This document shows positions 1-7,716 of a stretch of 64,000 bases of DNA, in pieces. This DNA is from CAZWCE01 sp964632505 (GTDB taxonomy: Bacteria; Planctomycetota; Planctomycetia; Pirellulales; Thermoguttaceae). Position 1 is the first letter of the stretch, and every line of letters begins with the position of its first letter. The stretch lies in the NCBI GenBank assembly GCA_964632505.1, contig CAZWCE010000001.1, positions 186,001 through 250,000 of the forward strand, read 5' to 3'. A model generated the notes under the pieces. It saw nothing but the letters and a program-made list of their open reading frames with translations, was not told the DNA's origin and made no database searches. Both the position numbers and the translations under genes were made by a program.

Positions 1-2
1 CG

Positions 3-239
3 CCGTCGCTGCCGGGGCGGGACCAGCCGGATCAAAATGGTCCTCGGGCCGAAGTGGTCCACGGGCACCCGGGGCAAGTGACGCATAAGGTCATCGAGCG
101 GGAGGACGGTTCGAGGATGACGATCGTCCGACCGAGCGGGTCGTCCCCATCGATCCAACGAAGCGAAGGACGCTCTCGGATGATGCGTCCCGGCGGTGGG
201 GACCGCGATCCGCGCGGCTCCGCTTCCCGAGGGAGATGA
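3..239 (+). CDS. Possible 3' end of a gene entering from the left edge
   Basis: This frame is open from the first bases of the window to a TGA at 237-239, giving about 78 residues. The stretch is rich in Arg, Pro, Gly and Ser and resembles no family I recognise. It could be the disordered C-terminal tail of an upstream gene on the same strand as the next two genes. In GC-rich DNA a frame of this length is also expected by chance, so the call is weak. Confidence 0.28.
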   Translation, partial: PSLPGRDQPDQNGPRAEVVHGHPGQVTHKVIEREDGSRMTIVRPSGSSPSIQRSEGRSRMMRPGGGDRDPRGSASRGR

Positions 240-311
240 CCTCCGCGAACTCCCGATTCACCGCCGATTTCTTCCCGCAATCTTTCCTTCCAAGCAAACG
301 GATGCCGCCGC

Positions 312-340
312 TTTTCATCGTCTTCAAAAAAAGCTAGAAT
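312..340 (+). promoter_or_regulatory. Candidate sigma70-type promoter
   Basis: TTTTCA at 312-317 and TAGAAT at 335-340 are separated by 17 bp, about 100 bp upstream of the CD225-like gene. The -35 matches consensus at 4 of 6 positions and the -10 at 5 of 6. It lies in a locally A-rich stretch of an otherwise GC-rich intergenic region. Confidence 0.4.
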
Positions 341-436
341 AGGAAGGGAAGTGCCTGGGGGAACATCACTGCCGACGGCGCCCCGTTTTCGGCATGCAAC
401 GTCCGGGAAGAAACCTACAGCCAACGGGAGACGAGG

Positions 437-1036
437 ATGGCCATCTCATTTCATTGCCCTTCGTGCAATCGCCGCATCGGGGTGGCGGACACCGCCGCGG
501 GAAAAAAAGCGAAATGCCCTTACTGTCAACATGTCTCGACGGTGCCGGCCGGCGACGCTTCCGACGCTTCCGACGCTTCCGAGAAGCCGCGCGAGGAGGA
601 GGCATCCCCCTCCGCCGATGAAGGTCCCCCCCGGCCTGAATCCGCCTCTGCCGGGCCACCGCCTCCCCCGCCCCCTCAAGGCGAACCGCCCCGGTCGCCG
701 TACGACTCGCCGGAACATTTCTCCGACCCGAACGCCGGTTCGAGCCCTTTTCAAGTGGGAACTCCCGGGAAGCCGAAGCCGCCGATGCCGCACTCCCCGA
801 CCATGACGATCGTCGTCTCGGTTCTGATCGCTTTCTTCTGCTGCCAGCCGCTGGGGATCGCGTCGGTCGTGCTGGCCATCCTCGGCTACACCTCCTATGA
901 CAGCGGGAAATACGAGGACGCCGCCAATTACATCCGCTGGGCGATGCGACTGAACTACATCGCGATCCTCTGCGGGGTTGTCTTGATCATGTCGTGGTTC
1001 GGCATAATCGCCTTGTCGACCGTGGCGGGAGTATGA
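437..1036 (+). CDS. Zinc-ribbon, proline-rich, CD225/dispanin-like membrane protein
   Basis: This is a 199-residue protein in three parts. A zinc ribbon has CxxC pairs at Cys7/Cys10 and Cys27/Cys30. A disordered linker of about 35-120 contains a DAS triplet repeat and a run of prolines. The C-terminal part has two hydrophobic segments (about 124-150 and 173-195) with the CD225/dispanin pattern, including a double Cys before the first turn and a polar YEDA-type loop between the helices. The start has the SD sequence GGAGACGAGG directly upstream. Its stop overlaps the start of the DUF2752 gene by ATGA, so the two are probably translated together. Bacterial members have no settled function. The membrane topology is inferred. 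Confidence 0.8.
   Translation: MAISFHCPSCNRRIGVADTAAGKKAKCPYCQHVSTVPAGDASDASDASEKPREEEASPSADEGPPRPESASAGPPPPPPPQGEPPRSPYDSPEHFSDPNAGSSPFQVGTPGKPKPPMPHSPTMTIVVSVLIAFFCCQPLGIASVVLAILGYTSYDSGKYEDAANYIRWAMRLNYIAILCGVVLIMSWFGIIALSTVAGV
553..579 (+). repeat. Three tandem copies of a 9-bp unit
   Basis: The unit cgacgcttc occurs three times without a break inside the CD225-like gene. It encodes the repeated Asp-Ala-Ser triplets at the start of the disordered linker. The identical copies suggest recent slippage expansion. Confidence 0.8.
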
Positions 1037-1512
1037 TGTCCGAGCACGACGCTCCCCACCATCCGGAACCGGTCGATGCGGTCCCGGCGCCTCGGAGGGA
1101 CGCCCCGCCTCGGCGCTGGTGGCCGCTGATCGTGGTCGTGGCGGCGATCCTTTTCGCCGGCGTGGCGGTCTACCTGAAAAACCCCGAAGGCGAGGCCCTT
1201 TTCCCCAAGTGCGTCTTCCACTCGGCCACGGGCCTGCACTGCCCCGGATGCGGAACGGCCCGGGCCTTGCATCACCTGCTCCACGGGCGATTCCTCTTGG
1301 CGTTGAACTACAACGTCCTCGCCGTCACCTTGCTGCCGGTGCTCCTGCTGTGTGTTCTTGCGGACCTGACGACCCGGACATGCGGCGTTCGCAATCCGAT
1401 TCCCCCGCTCTCGTTGCGAATCGCCCTGGCGGTGGTCGCGGTGCTGTTGATCTTCGGCATCCTTCGGAATCTTCCCTTCTGGCCGTGGCTCCTGCTGGCC
1501 CCGCCGACGTAG
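1033..1512 (+). CDS. DUF2752 family membrane protein
   Basis: This 159-residue protein carries the DUF2752 signature CPGCGTARA at about residues 70-78, followed by the His-His and Asn-Tyr-Asn pattern of the family. It has three predicted membrane helices at about 30-49, 92-113 and 132-153. I chose the ATG at 1033, not the in-frame ATG at 994, because 1033 overlaps the upstream stop (ATGA) and has GGCGGGAG just before it. A second ATG follows at once at 1036. The biochemical role of DUF2752 is not known. The coupling to a CD225/dispanin-like protein suggests that the two act in one membrane assembly. Confidence 0.85.
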   Translation: MMSEHDAPHHPEPVDAVPAPRRDAPPRRWWPLIVVVAAILFAGVAVYLKNPEGEALFPKCVFHSATGLHCPGCGTARALHHLLHGRFLLALNYNVLAVTLLPVLLLCVLADLTTRTCGVRNPIPPLSLRIALAVVAVLLIFGILRNLPFWPWLLLAPPT

Positions 1513-1531
1513 AAACGCTTTGGGCATGTTC

Positions 1532-2764
1532 TCAATACGATTGCACACCGCAGGAGGAGGGGGTCCAGTTGCAGTAACACGGTTCCAGCCCGTTGCCCGA
1601 GGCCCAATGGAGGTCGATGTCGGTAATGCTGACCGGAAGCGACAGACTCGATTTGAGCCCACTTTTGTAGAAGTGTGCCGTGTAGACGCCCGGGACGGTC
1701 GCGATCACCTCGATGTAGTAATGGGTGGCGTCGAGTTCGTTGATGCGGATTTCCAGCCGCGTCTCGTCGCCACCGGGATCGCAGGGCAAGGTCTGGCTGT
1801 TGTATGGATAGGGCGAACTTGGTCCTCCAAGGATATAGTGCCCCTCTTCCTGAAACGGGACATCCCAATAATCGGAGGACCAGTCGGTGCAGGTGAAACC
1901 GCTCTCGCCGGCGAAAGTCACCCGGAGATAGGCCGGGGCGGTGATCCCCGATCCGGGATACAGTTCGTCGCTGCCGGAACTGGAGGAACTGGTCGCGGAG
2001 GAGGATCCCGAAGCGGAAGAGGAGGAGGCCGATGCCGGACCGGAAAGGGCGACGATCTCCCAACCGACCGACGGCGCCGAGTCGGCCAGTCGCCGGGCGT
2101 ATCCCCGATATCCCGCGCTGCCGGTGTAGGCGTTCATGTAATCGGCGACGGTGAAGTAGACATCGGTGGCGACGTACGCTTGGCTATCGACATCGAAGCA
2201 GACGAGTCGGGCCAGGGCGGTCCGCGGAAGATAGGGACTCCCCGAGCCGGTCAGCGAAGAGATCAGCTCGAATCGCCAGAAGTCTTGCGGGGGAACGACC
2301 ATCTCCCACCGTCCGCTCTGCCGGTTCCATGCGGCGGGGACCCGATCGCCGATGTTCCATGCCGCGACCCCGTCGGCGCCGATCGAACCGTCGGTGATCG
2401 ACGTCACTTGAGAACGGACATCGTCGGCCACGAACCCGACGTGATAGATCCGTTCCGTTCGCGTCCAATCGCTCGCCGCGAACCATCCCCCCGAGACCCC
2501 ACTCTTCGCCGGACGATACCAGAGCGGCACGGCCGTCGCGCTGGGCATCGCCTCCCGCACGCCGTCCACCGTCCGTCGCTCCAGCGGCCCGGTCAGCTCC
2601 CAGATCCGCACGTGCCTCCGATCCGACCGGGCATGCGCCCATCCACTGGTGCCGGAGGCCGTGTTGCCACCGGCATCCAGGGAAACATCACGGTAGTCGT
2701 TCCGCCGGTCGGGCAATCTCAGGGAAGCATCTTCCGGAACGTACGATTCATAGGGTGAGGACAT
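1532..2764 (-). CDS. Phage-operon protein with Ser-rich linker, probable virion surface protein
   Basis: This is the last gene of the minus-strand phage operon (410 aa). The N-terminal ~245 residues are rich in Trp, Tyr and Arg with no motif I recognise. A Ser/Ala/Gly linker follows at about 243-270. A predicted beta-rich C-terminal half of ~140 residues contains several cysteines, including a CYC pair near the end. No signal peptide or membrane segment is seen. Its position at the distal end, after the tail-completion-type genes, and its linker-separated domains fit an adhesin or fibre on the particle, but this is inference. It ends 19 bp from the convergent DUF2752 gene, so that point marks the right-hand limit of the element's coding part. 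Confidence 0.6.
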   Translation of the reverse strand: MSSPYESYVPEDASLRLPDRRNDYRDVSLDAGGNTASGTSGWAHARSDRRHVRIWELTGPLERRTVDGVREAMPSATAVPLWYRPAKSGVSGGWFAASDWTRTERIYHVGFVADDVRSQVTSITDGSIGADGVAAWNIGDRVPAAWNRQSGRWEMVVPPQDFWRFELISSLTGSGSPYLPRTALARLVCFDVDSQAYVATDVYFTVADYMNAYTGSAGYRGYARRLADSAPSVGWEIVALSGPASASSSSASGSSSATSSSSSGSDELYPGSGITAPAYLRVTFAGESGFTCTDWSSDYWDVPFQEEGHYILGGPSSPYPYNSQTLPCDPGGDETRLEIRINELDATHYYIEVIATVPGVYTAHFYKSGLKSSLSLPVSITDIDLHWASGNGLEPCYCNWTPSSCGVQSY

Positions 2765-2819
2765 TGGTTCACTTATCTCGCAAAGGATGGAGGTTCGGGG
2801 CGAAAAGCAAGCGAAACGA

Positions 2820-3665
2820 TCACGGCATGTCGCTCCGGAAGAGCTGCTGGAAATCGCCGTCGTCGTAGAGCGAATCGGAGCCGTTGGTCAGATCGACCCA
2901 ACCGGCGGGATCTTCGCGGTAGCAAGCGTTCCAGCCGAAGGTCTCCCCCCCAGATTTGATCGCTCGCTGGCGGAACAGATAGCGGATCTCCCACGCGAAC
3001 GGCGAAGGCCCCTCTTCGAGCCCGGCGCGGTAGAGCTTGTTCGCATCGGCTCCCTCGAACAGCATCGTTCCGGCGGGGCATCCGAGAAACGGCTGATCGT
3101 TGACGGTTCCCTGAAGAGACTCGATCGTCTCCCATGGCGGATGGACCACCTGGTGCCATGTGAGGTGATGTTCGGTGATCGGGATCCGCTTGACGATGTT
3201 CTCGTCGCCCGGCAGCGGGATCGTCGCATCGTCGGTCCACTGCCACCCCCGAGGAGCCAGTGCGAGGGTCTCGGCGGCGAACCGCATCCGGTAGGTGATC
3301 CAGGTGTCGGCTTCGCTCACCGGACCGTCCGGTCGATCGTCCCCGGCCACCGAGCGGTAGGTCACCACCGCCAAAGCGAGCGCATCGGTATAAGTGTTCA
3401 GATCCTCCTCCAGATCGGCCAGCGTTCGGGCATCGACCGCATCCGCATCGAACGGCTCGAAATGGACCTGCGTCGCCACGACCGTCGGCTTGCCGGGATA
3501 CGCCAGCCGGTGACTCTCCCGGAATTCGTCCGATTGGCCGAGCATCTTCTCCGCGAAGGCGTCGCGCTGCTCCCAGGGAATCAAGAACCGCCGCTTCGCC
3601 GTGAAGCCGGCGAGGGAATATTGTTCGACCGGGGAACCGCCCAGTTCCTGAAATTGAAGGCTCAT
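2820..3665 (-). CDS. Uncharacterised phage-operon protein
   Basis: The protein has 281 residues, is soluble and acidic, and has no recognisable motif. It contains many Trp and aromatic residues in the second half, and a central segment with TWITYRMRF. It starts at an ATG preceded by AAAGGAACG and follows the poly-Ser protein in the late part of the operon. It could be a tail or surface component by position only. I do not recognise the family. Confidence 0.6.
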   Translation of the reverse strand: MSLQFQELGGSPVEQYSLAGFTAKRRFLIPWEQRDAFAEKMLGQSDEFRESHRLAYPGKPTVVATQVHFEPFDADAVDARTLADLEEDLNTYTDALALAVVTYRSVAGDDRPDGPVSEADTWITYRMRFAAETLALAPRGWQWTDDATIPLPGDENIVKRIPITEHHLTWHQVVHPPWETIESLQGTVNDQPFLGCPAGTMLFEGADANKLYRAGLEEGPSPFAWEIRYLFRQRAIKSGGETFGWNACYREDPAGWVDLTNGSDSLYDDGDFQQLFRSDMP

Positions 3666-3714
3666 CGTTCACGTTCCTTTCTCGGAGATTCCTCGAAACA
3701 GAGAAACGTACCGC

Positions 3715-4275
3715 TCAAATTCCGGACGAAGAGGAGGATGAAGACGAGGAAGAAGAACTCGACGACGGCGCCACGCCCAGCAGTGCGATATCGAACGTCA
3801 CGCTCCCGCCCGAGGCGGTCAGTCGCAACGTTTTGGCCGTCGAGGTGACCTCCCATCCGGTTTGCAGATGACTCAACAAAAGCGGGCTTCCGGGCATCGC
3901 CTTGACCTGATCGCCCGAGGCCCCCATCGGGGCCTCCCAAGCATTGCTTACGGCCCCGCCGACCAGCAGCGCCGCCGTGCCGGTGGTGTTGCGGTTGACG
4001 ATCAACACCGCCTTGACCCGCGCGAAGCCGAGGGTGATCGTATCGCCGAAGAGCGATTGAGTGAGGGCGTCGAGCGACAGATCGAGCGTTTCGCTGTCGA
4101 CGAGCGTGACGTCCGAATCGTGCCAGAGCACATCGGCGGTCAGGTCGCCGCCGTGATCGTACAGATCGGCGCTGAGGGAAATCGCATTGCGGTTGACCAC
4201 CGGCATCTCGCCGAGGTAATCGCGCCAGTTCCAACCGAGTTGGGCCGAGACCTTCGCCCGCAGGGATGTCGTCAT
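3715..4275 (-). CDS. Probable virion protein with C-terminal poly-serine tail
   Basis: This 186-residue protein is beta-rich and ends in 14 consecutive serines followed by Gly-Ile. The serines use TCG, AGT, TCT, TCC and TCA codons, so the tract is kept at protein level and is not simple repeat slippage. The body is rich in hydrophobic, Thr and Ser residues and resembles tube- or surface-type structural proteins in composition, though no family is certain. It lies between the DUF3168-like gene and the 281-residue protein, which is where a major tail protein is often found. SD GGAAAG precedes the ATG. Confidence 0.65.
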   Translation of the reverse strand: MTTSLRAKVSAQLGWNWRDYLGEMPVVNRNAISLSADLYDHGGDLTADVLWHDSDVTLVDSETLDLSLDALTQSLFGDTITLGFARVKAVLIVNRNTTGTAALLVGGAVSNAWEAPMGASGDQVKAMPGSPLLLSHLQTGWEVTSTAKTLRLTASGGSVTFDIALLGVAPSSSSSSSSSSSSSSGI

Positions 4276-4344
4276 GATGGCTTTCCGTTCTCTGATGAAA
4301 GGAGGAATCGAATGTCGGCAATAAAACGAACTGTGACCGCAACG

Positions 4345-4743
4345 TCACAGGGAAGGATGGATACGCACCCGGTACTCCCGGCGAAAGTTCCAGAGTTCCA
4401 CCGCGGTGTCCCACCGGACCGAGCCTTCCACGAGCGCGAGATGCGCCGTGCCCTCGCCGTCGGGGCAAGTGAGCCGCTCGCGGTCCAGGACCGCATCGAT
4501 CCGGTCGATCCTCGCCCGGGCATCGGTGGGATCGTCGTGCCGGAGTTCGAGACGGAGCCGCACCTCCTCGTGAAGGCCGGATCGATTGCTCCGGGCCACC
4601 ACTTCGCTCGAACGCCGTGTCCAGAGCACATGCGGCAATCGTCCTCCCAGGTGGCGGCCCATGCTCACCTGCTCGACGGGAACCGCTTCGTACAGTTCGG
4701 CGGTGGTCTTCCAGTACCGGTAGATTGCTTCTTCCAACTGCAT
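4345..4743 (-). CDS. Probable tail-completion (DUF3168-like) protein
   Basis: The gene encodes 132 residues. The N-terminus has the pattern of DUF3168-type tail terminators: an acidic amphipathic helix with AIYRYWK, then a short strand with the VSMGR turn, a segment with two Arg-Ser pairs, and a C-terminal part that alternates charged and hydrophobic residues. Its length is usual for these proteins. It sits between the head-tail joining candidate and a probable tail or surface protein, as in siphophage operons. Identification is by pattern and position, not by a unique motif. Confidence 0.55.
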   Translation of the reverse strand: MQLEEAIYRYWKTTAELYEAVPVEQVSMGRHLGGRLPHVLWTRRSSEVVARSNRSGLHEEVRLRLELRHDDPTDARARIDRIDAVLDRERLTCPDGEGTAHLALVEGSVRWDTAVELWNFRREYRVRIHPSL

Positions 4744-4798
4744 CGCTTGGCTTTCTTCAAGTTCGAGGGGTGGTGGTTCGCAAAAAGAGACAGCGGCC

Positions 4799-5443
4799 TC
4801 AGGCGTTGGGAAGGACCTCCGCTTCGACGCAGGTCACCCATCGCTCGTGATCTTTCGGCCGCACCGATTTCAGGCGAAGCCAAAGACCGTCGTGCATGCG
4901 GAGCCGATCGGTTGGCAGAATCGGCTCGTTCTCGGCGAGGAGGAACTCCACCGTAATCCGACTCCCCTGGAATTCGTGTTCCCCGGGATCACGCAGCTCC
5001 GCCACCCTTCGCTTGGCCGGCAGTCCGGTCTTCCACGGAAGCCACCTCGGTCGGGGAAATCCGCCGTCGGATGCGATCTGCTCGGCCCGGTACACGTCGA
5101 CGAACTCATCGAGGCCGTGATGCAGGACGAGGTGACCGCTCTCGCATCGCCAGCAGTGATTCATCGGGGAATTGCGGATCTCGGAGATCACCCACCCGTC
5201 GTCATGGGCGTCGAGGAGCACATCGCCGAGGCGCGGTGTTTCGGTCAGCTCCTCTTGCAAGAGATACCACCGCGCGTGCAGCACGACGTGATGCTGCGCT
5301 GCTTCCCCCCGTCGTCGTGAAGCGATGGGGCGCATCAGGGCCCCGGCGATCGTCCGGCGCATGTCGCTGCCGGGACGGGTGAGGACCACCTCCTGGAGAC
5401 CGTCGAAATGCAACAGGTCGTCGTTGGACGAGAATAGGTTCAT
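4799..5443 (-). CDS. Probable head-tail joining protein
   Basis: This is a soluble 214-residue protein encoded two genes downstream of the capsid gene. Two segments carry paired Trp/Val-Ile strand patterns and the protein has a His-rich stretch (HHVVLHARW). No standard motif was recognised. Head-completion or stopper proteins normally occupy this slot. An ATG with AGAGGTG upstream was taken as the start. Confidence 0.5.
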   Translation of the reverse strand: MNLFSSNDDLLHFDGLQEVVLTRPGSDMRRTIAGALMRPIASRRRGEAAQHHVVLHARWYLLQEELTETPRLGDVLLDAHDDGWVISEIRNSPMNHCWRCESGHLVLHHGLDEFVDVYRAEQIASDGGFPRPRWLPWKTGLPAKRRVAELRDPGEHEFQGSRITVEFLLAENEPILPTDRLRMHDGLWLRLKSVRPKDHERWVTCVEAEVLPNA

Positions 5444-5501
5444 GAAAGCACCTCTGGGTGAGCGGTTCGTCGGAAAAGATCCGAAAGCGGGGATCGATGG
5501 A

Positions 5502-5717
5502 TCAGGTCGTCCCCTCGGAACGGATCTCGAACGGGGCCTCGGCGGCCAGCTTCCGCTCGCACCAGTCGACCGTCTTTTGCAACTCGGCGAGGTAGGCGTT
5601 CCACGAAACCGATTGCCCGTCGATGTAGTAGGTCGGTTTCGGTCGGGCGGTCACTTCGGCGATCCGCGCGAGGGTCTGGGTCTTGATCGTGTGGATTTGG
5701 GTCAGATCATCGGACAT
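5502..5717 (-). CDS. Small phage-operon protein next to the capsid gene
   Basis: This 71-residue protein is mostly helical, with an amphipathic stretch at residues 1-25, the segment SVSWNAYLAELQK, and a Trp-Cys pair. Short helical proteins directly after the capsid gene are common in phage head operons, often as adaptors or with no known role. SD GGGAG lies 7 nt before the ATG. Confidence 0.65.
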   Translation of the reverse strand: MSDDLTQIHTIKTQTLARIAEVTARPKPTYYIDGQSVSWNAYLAELQKTVDWCERKLAAEAPFEIRSEGTT

Positions 5718-5826
5718 GGTCGGGCTCCCTGGAAGAAATCAACGGTGATCAACGTGTCGTCGGCAGGTCGTGAGGCACGAACGGGGACGCCGGGCTCCCT
5801 CCAGGCGTCCCCTTCGCGGCGAGACA

Positions 5827-6993
5827 TCATCCGGTACATTTAACCACATACCGGGGATTCAGCACGGCGGGGACGCCGCGCTCGCTCGCCTTGAATCGCA
5901 CCAGAAGATCCTGGTTGAAGTCGGCCTCGCTTCCCGGAGCCGACTGCGTCACCGTGATCGGCCAGTTCTCCATGTAGGCGAACGCCTTCTTGAAGTTGCC
6001 GAGGAACCAGTACTTCTTGGCGTCCGATTCCGAAACGCCCGAGGCCACGATCCGCCGGTACGCCAGACGGCTCGAGACGACCTGGTACTTGCTCAACGGA
6101 TTGGCGGCCGTGGTGACGGTCGCTTCGCCGGAAGCCTGGTAAGAGATTTCGGTGGCCGAAAAGACCCGATTCGCCGCATGGCGGTAGGCGGGCATGACGA
6201 GCACGGCGTTGGGCTCGATGAGCACCGGTTCGCCGGTATTCGGATCGACCATGTTCGCCAGCAGATTCTCGGCGGCATCGACATCGGTCCAGTCGACCAA
6301 CTCATTGCTCGCCAGAACGTTCGTCCAATCTCCGCCGCTGCTGTAGTAGGTATTGTATTCGCTGCCCTTCCACTTGTAGCTGTTCACCGCACCGACGACG
6401 GTGTCGATGATGCGTTTCTCCTTGTTCAGTCCCAGCACCTCGCCGACCTCGGCCGCCCGGTTGAGCACCAGATGGGTCCGATCGAAGAAGATCGCCTCGC
6501 GGGTCACCGGGACGATGAGCCCGTGCTTGGTGGTCGAAGGCGTTTCGATGTAATCTTCGCCGAATCCGACGTGGGGATAAGGCATGCCGGGGGCGACTTC
6601 CATCGCCTCGTCGGCCACCCCGGCGGCGCCGGGAATCTTCTCGCCGTCGAGTCTCGTGGAGATCGTCTCGACCATCTTGGAGAGCCGGAACGCCTCCTGG
6701 CGATAGGATTCGAGAATCTTCGAGTAGATGACCTGTCCCGAGACGTTCAAAAAGGCGGTCACGTCGACGCCTTCGGTCGCCTCCATCAACGCCACGCCCC
6801 GGCAGGAACGGGGATCGAGTTCGCTGACCCACCGATGCCCATCGGGAATGAGCGCTTCGGCCAGGTCTCGGAGACTGAAGTCCTCGGGTGTCAGGTCGCC
6901 CTGCTGGAGGGCTTCGGAGAGGTGTTTCACGGTCTTTTCCGCGCCGTCCAAGTCATAACGGCGACGTAGTTCCCTATATTTGATCGCGGTCAA
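5827..6993 (-). CDS. Major capsid protein, HK97-like
   Basis: The protein has 388 residues, in the usual range for HK97-fold major capsid proteins. It has a charged N-terminal ~35 residues, then a long E-loop-like region, and a C-terminal part with the NPLSKYQVV and YWFLGNFKKAF segments. That pattern (NP-x-valine-strand, then FLGNFKKAF with aromatic residues) is typical of P-domain/A-domain parts of such capsids. It is preceded by the decoration-type gene and the protease/scaffold gene, as expected. The only plausible start is TTG at 6993, 8-9 nt after AAAGGA. A TTG start is unusual for what should be the most abundant virion protein. Confidence 0.85.
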   Translation of the reverse strand: MTAIKYRELRRRYDLDGAEKTVKHLSEALQQGDLTPEDFSLRDLAEALIPDGHRWVSELDPRSCRGVALMEATEGVDVTAFLNVSGQVIYSKILESYRQEAFRLSKMVETISTRLDGEKIPGAAGVADEAMEVAPGMPYPHVGFGEDYIETPSTTKHGLIVPVTREAIFFDRTHLVLNRAAEVGEVLGLNKEKRIIDTVVGAVNSYKWKGSEYNTYYSSGGDWTNVLASNELVDWTDVDAAENLLANMVDPNTGEPVLIEPNAVLVMPAYRHAANRVFSATEISYQASGEATVTTAANPLSKYQVVSSRLAYRRIVASGVSESDAKKYWFLGNFKKAFAYMENWPITVTQSAPGSEADFNQDLLVRFKASERGVPAVLNPRYVVKCTG

Positions 6994-7123
6994 GAGAATA
7001 TCCTTTCAAATAAGAGTGATTCGTGGTGGTCATCGCGTGGCCGGGAGGAGATGTCGCCCGGACGATGATTTCGAAATCCATCGAAAATGCCATGATGTAC
7101 TTTTTTACAATATCACCCGGTCG

Positions 7124-7609
7124 TCAGGCGCCGCTGTAGGTGGTTCCGCGGATGCCGCCGGTCATGACGGTCGACTGCAAACTCACCAGGATGCTGGTCG
7201 TGGCGGAGGCGGCCCTGGCGGCCACTCGTCCGATCGCCTCACTGGCATTGGAAACGGCGGCGAGGACCTGGTCCTCCAGCGCCGTGCCGGAGGTCGCTTC
7301 GTCGATGCCCATCAGATCGCCGATTTCGTAGGTCGCGCTGGGGCAGGTGTATTCGAAGACACCGGTCGTCGCCACCCGGATCGGCGCCGTGTCGCCGTCG
7401 CGGCTGTGCTGCATCGCCACGCCGAGGAAGTTCGTCGCGAACAGCGTTTGGTTCGCCGATTCGCTCGATTCATCGGCTTGGGACGAAGCCGGCTTCACGT
7501 CGTCGGTATCGAGATAGACCAGATCGCCGATCTCGATTTCCGTCGATGAATCCACCGCCGCCACCACCGGATTCGTGTCGCCATATCTCCATCGCATCTT
7601 GTCGCTCAT
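7124..7609 (-). CDS. Probable capsid decoration / head-fibre type protein (DUF2190-like)
   Basis: The 161-residue protein is rich in Ala, Thr, Ser and Val with short beta strands (EIGDLVYLD, EIGDLMGI, IGRVAA, SILVSLQ). That repeated IGD + short loop pattern is typical of the DUF2190-type small capsid-associated proteins. It sits between the protease/scaffold gene and the capsid gene, as in phages where a decoration protein precedes the capsid gene. SD AAGGAG is clear. Confidence 0.65.
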   Translation of the reverse strand: MSDKMRWRYGDTNPVVAAVDSSTEIEIGDLVYLDTDDVKPASSQADESSESANQTLFATNFLGVAMQHSRDGDTAPIRVATTGVFEYTCPSATYEIGDLMGIDEATSGTALEDQVLAAVSNASEAIGRVAARAASATTSILVSLQSTVMTGGIRGTTYSGA

Positions 7610-7716
7610 ACTGGAATCTCCTTGTCAATACGGTTCTTGAAATGACTCCCCCGAGCAATCATTCAGTCGATGCCCTGGAGATGTTTCTCACACTTTGCTT
7701 TCTCCTCGGCCGGTCT

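Noticed and set aside
553..579. CRISPR-like repeat
   Set aside because: The copies are 9 bp and contiguous with no spacers, and they encode DAS triplets.
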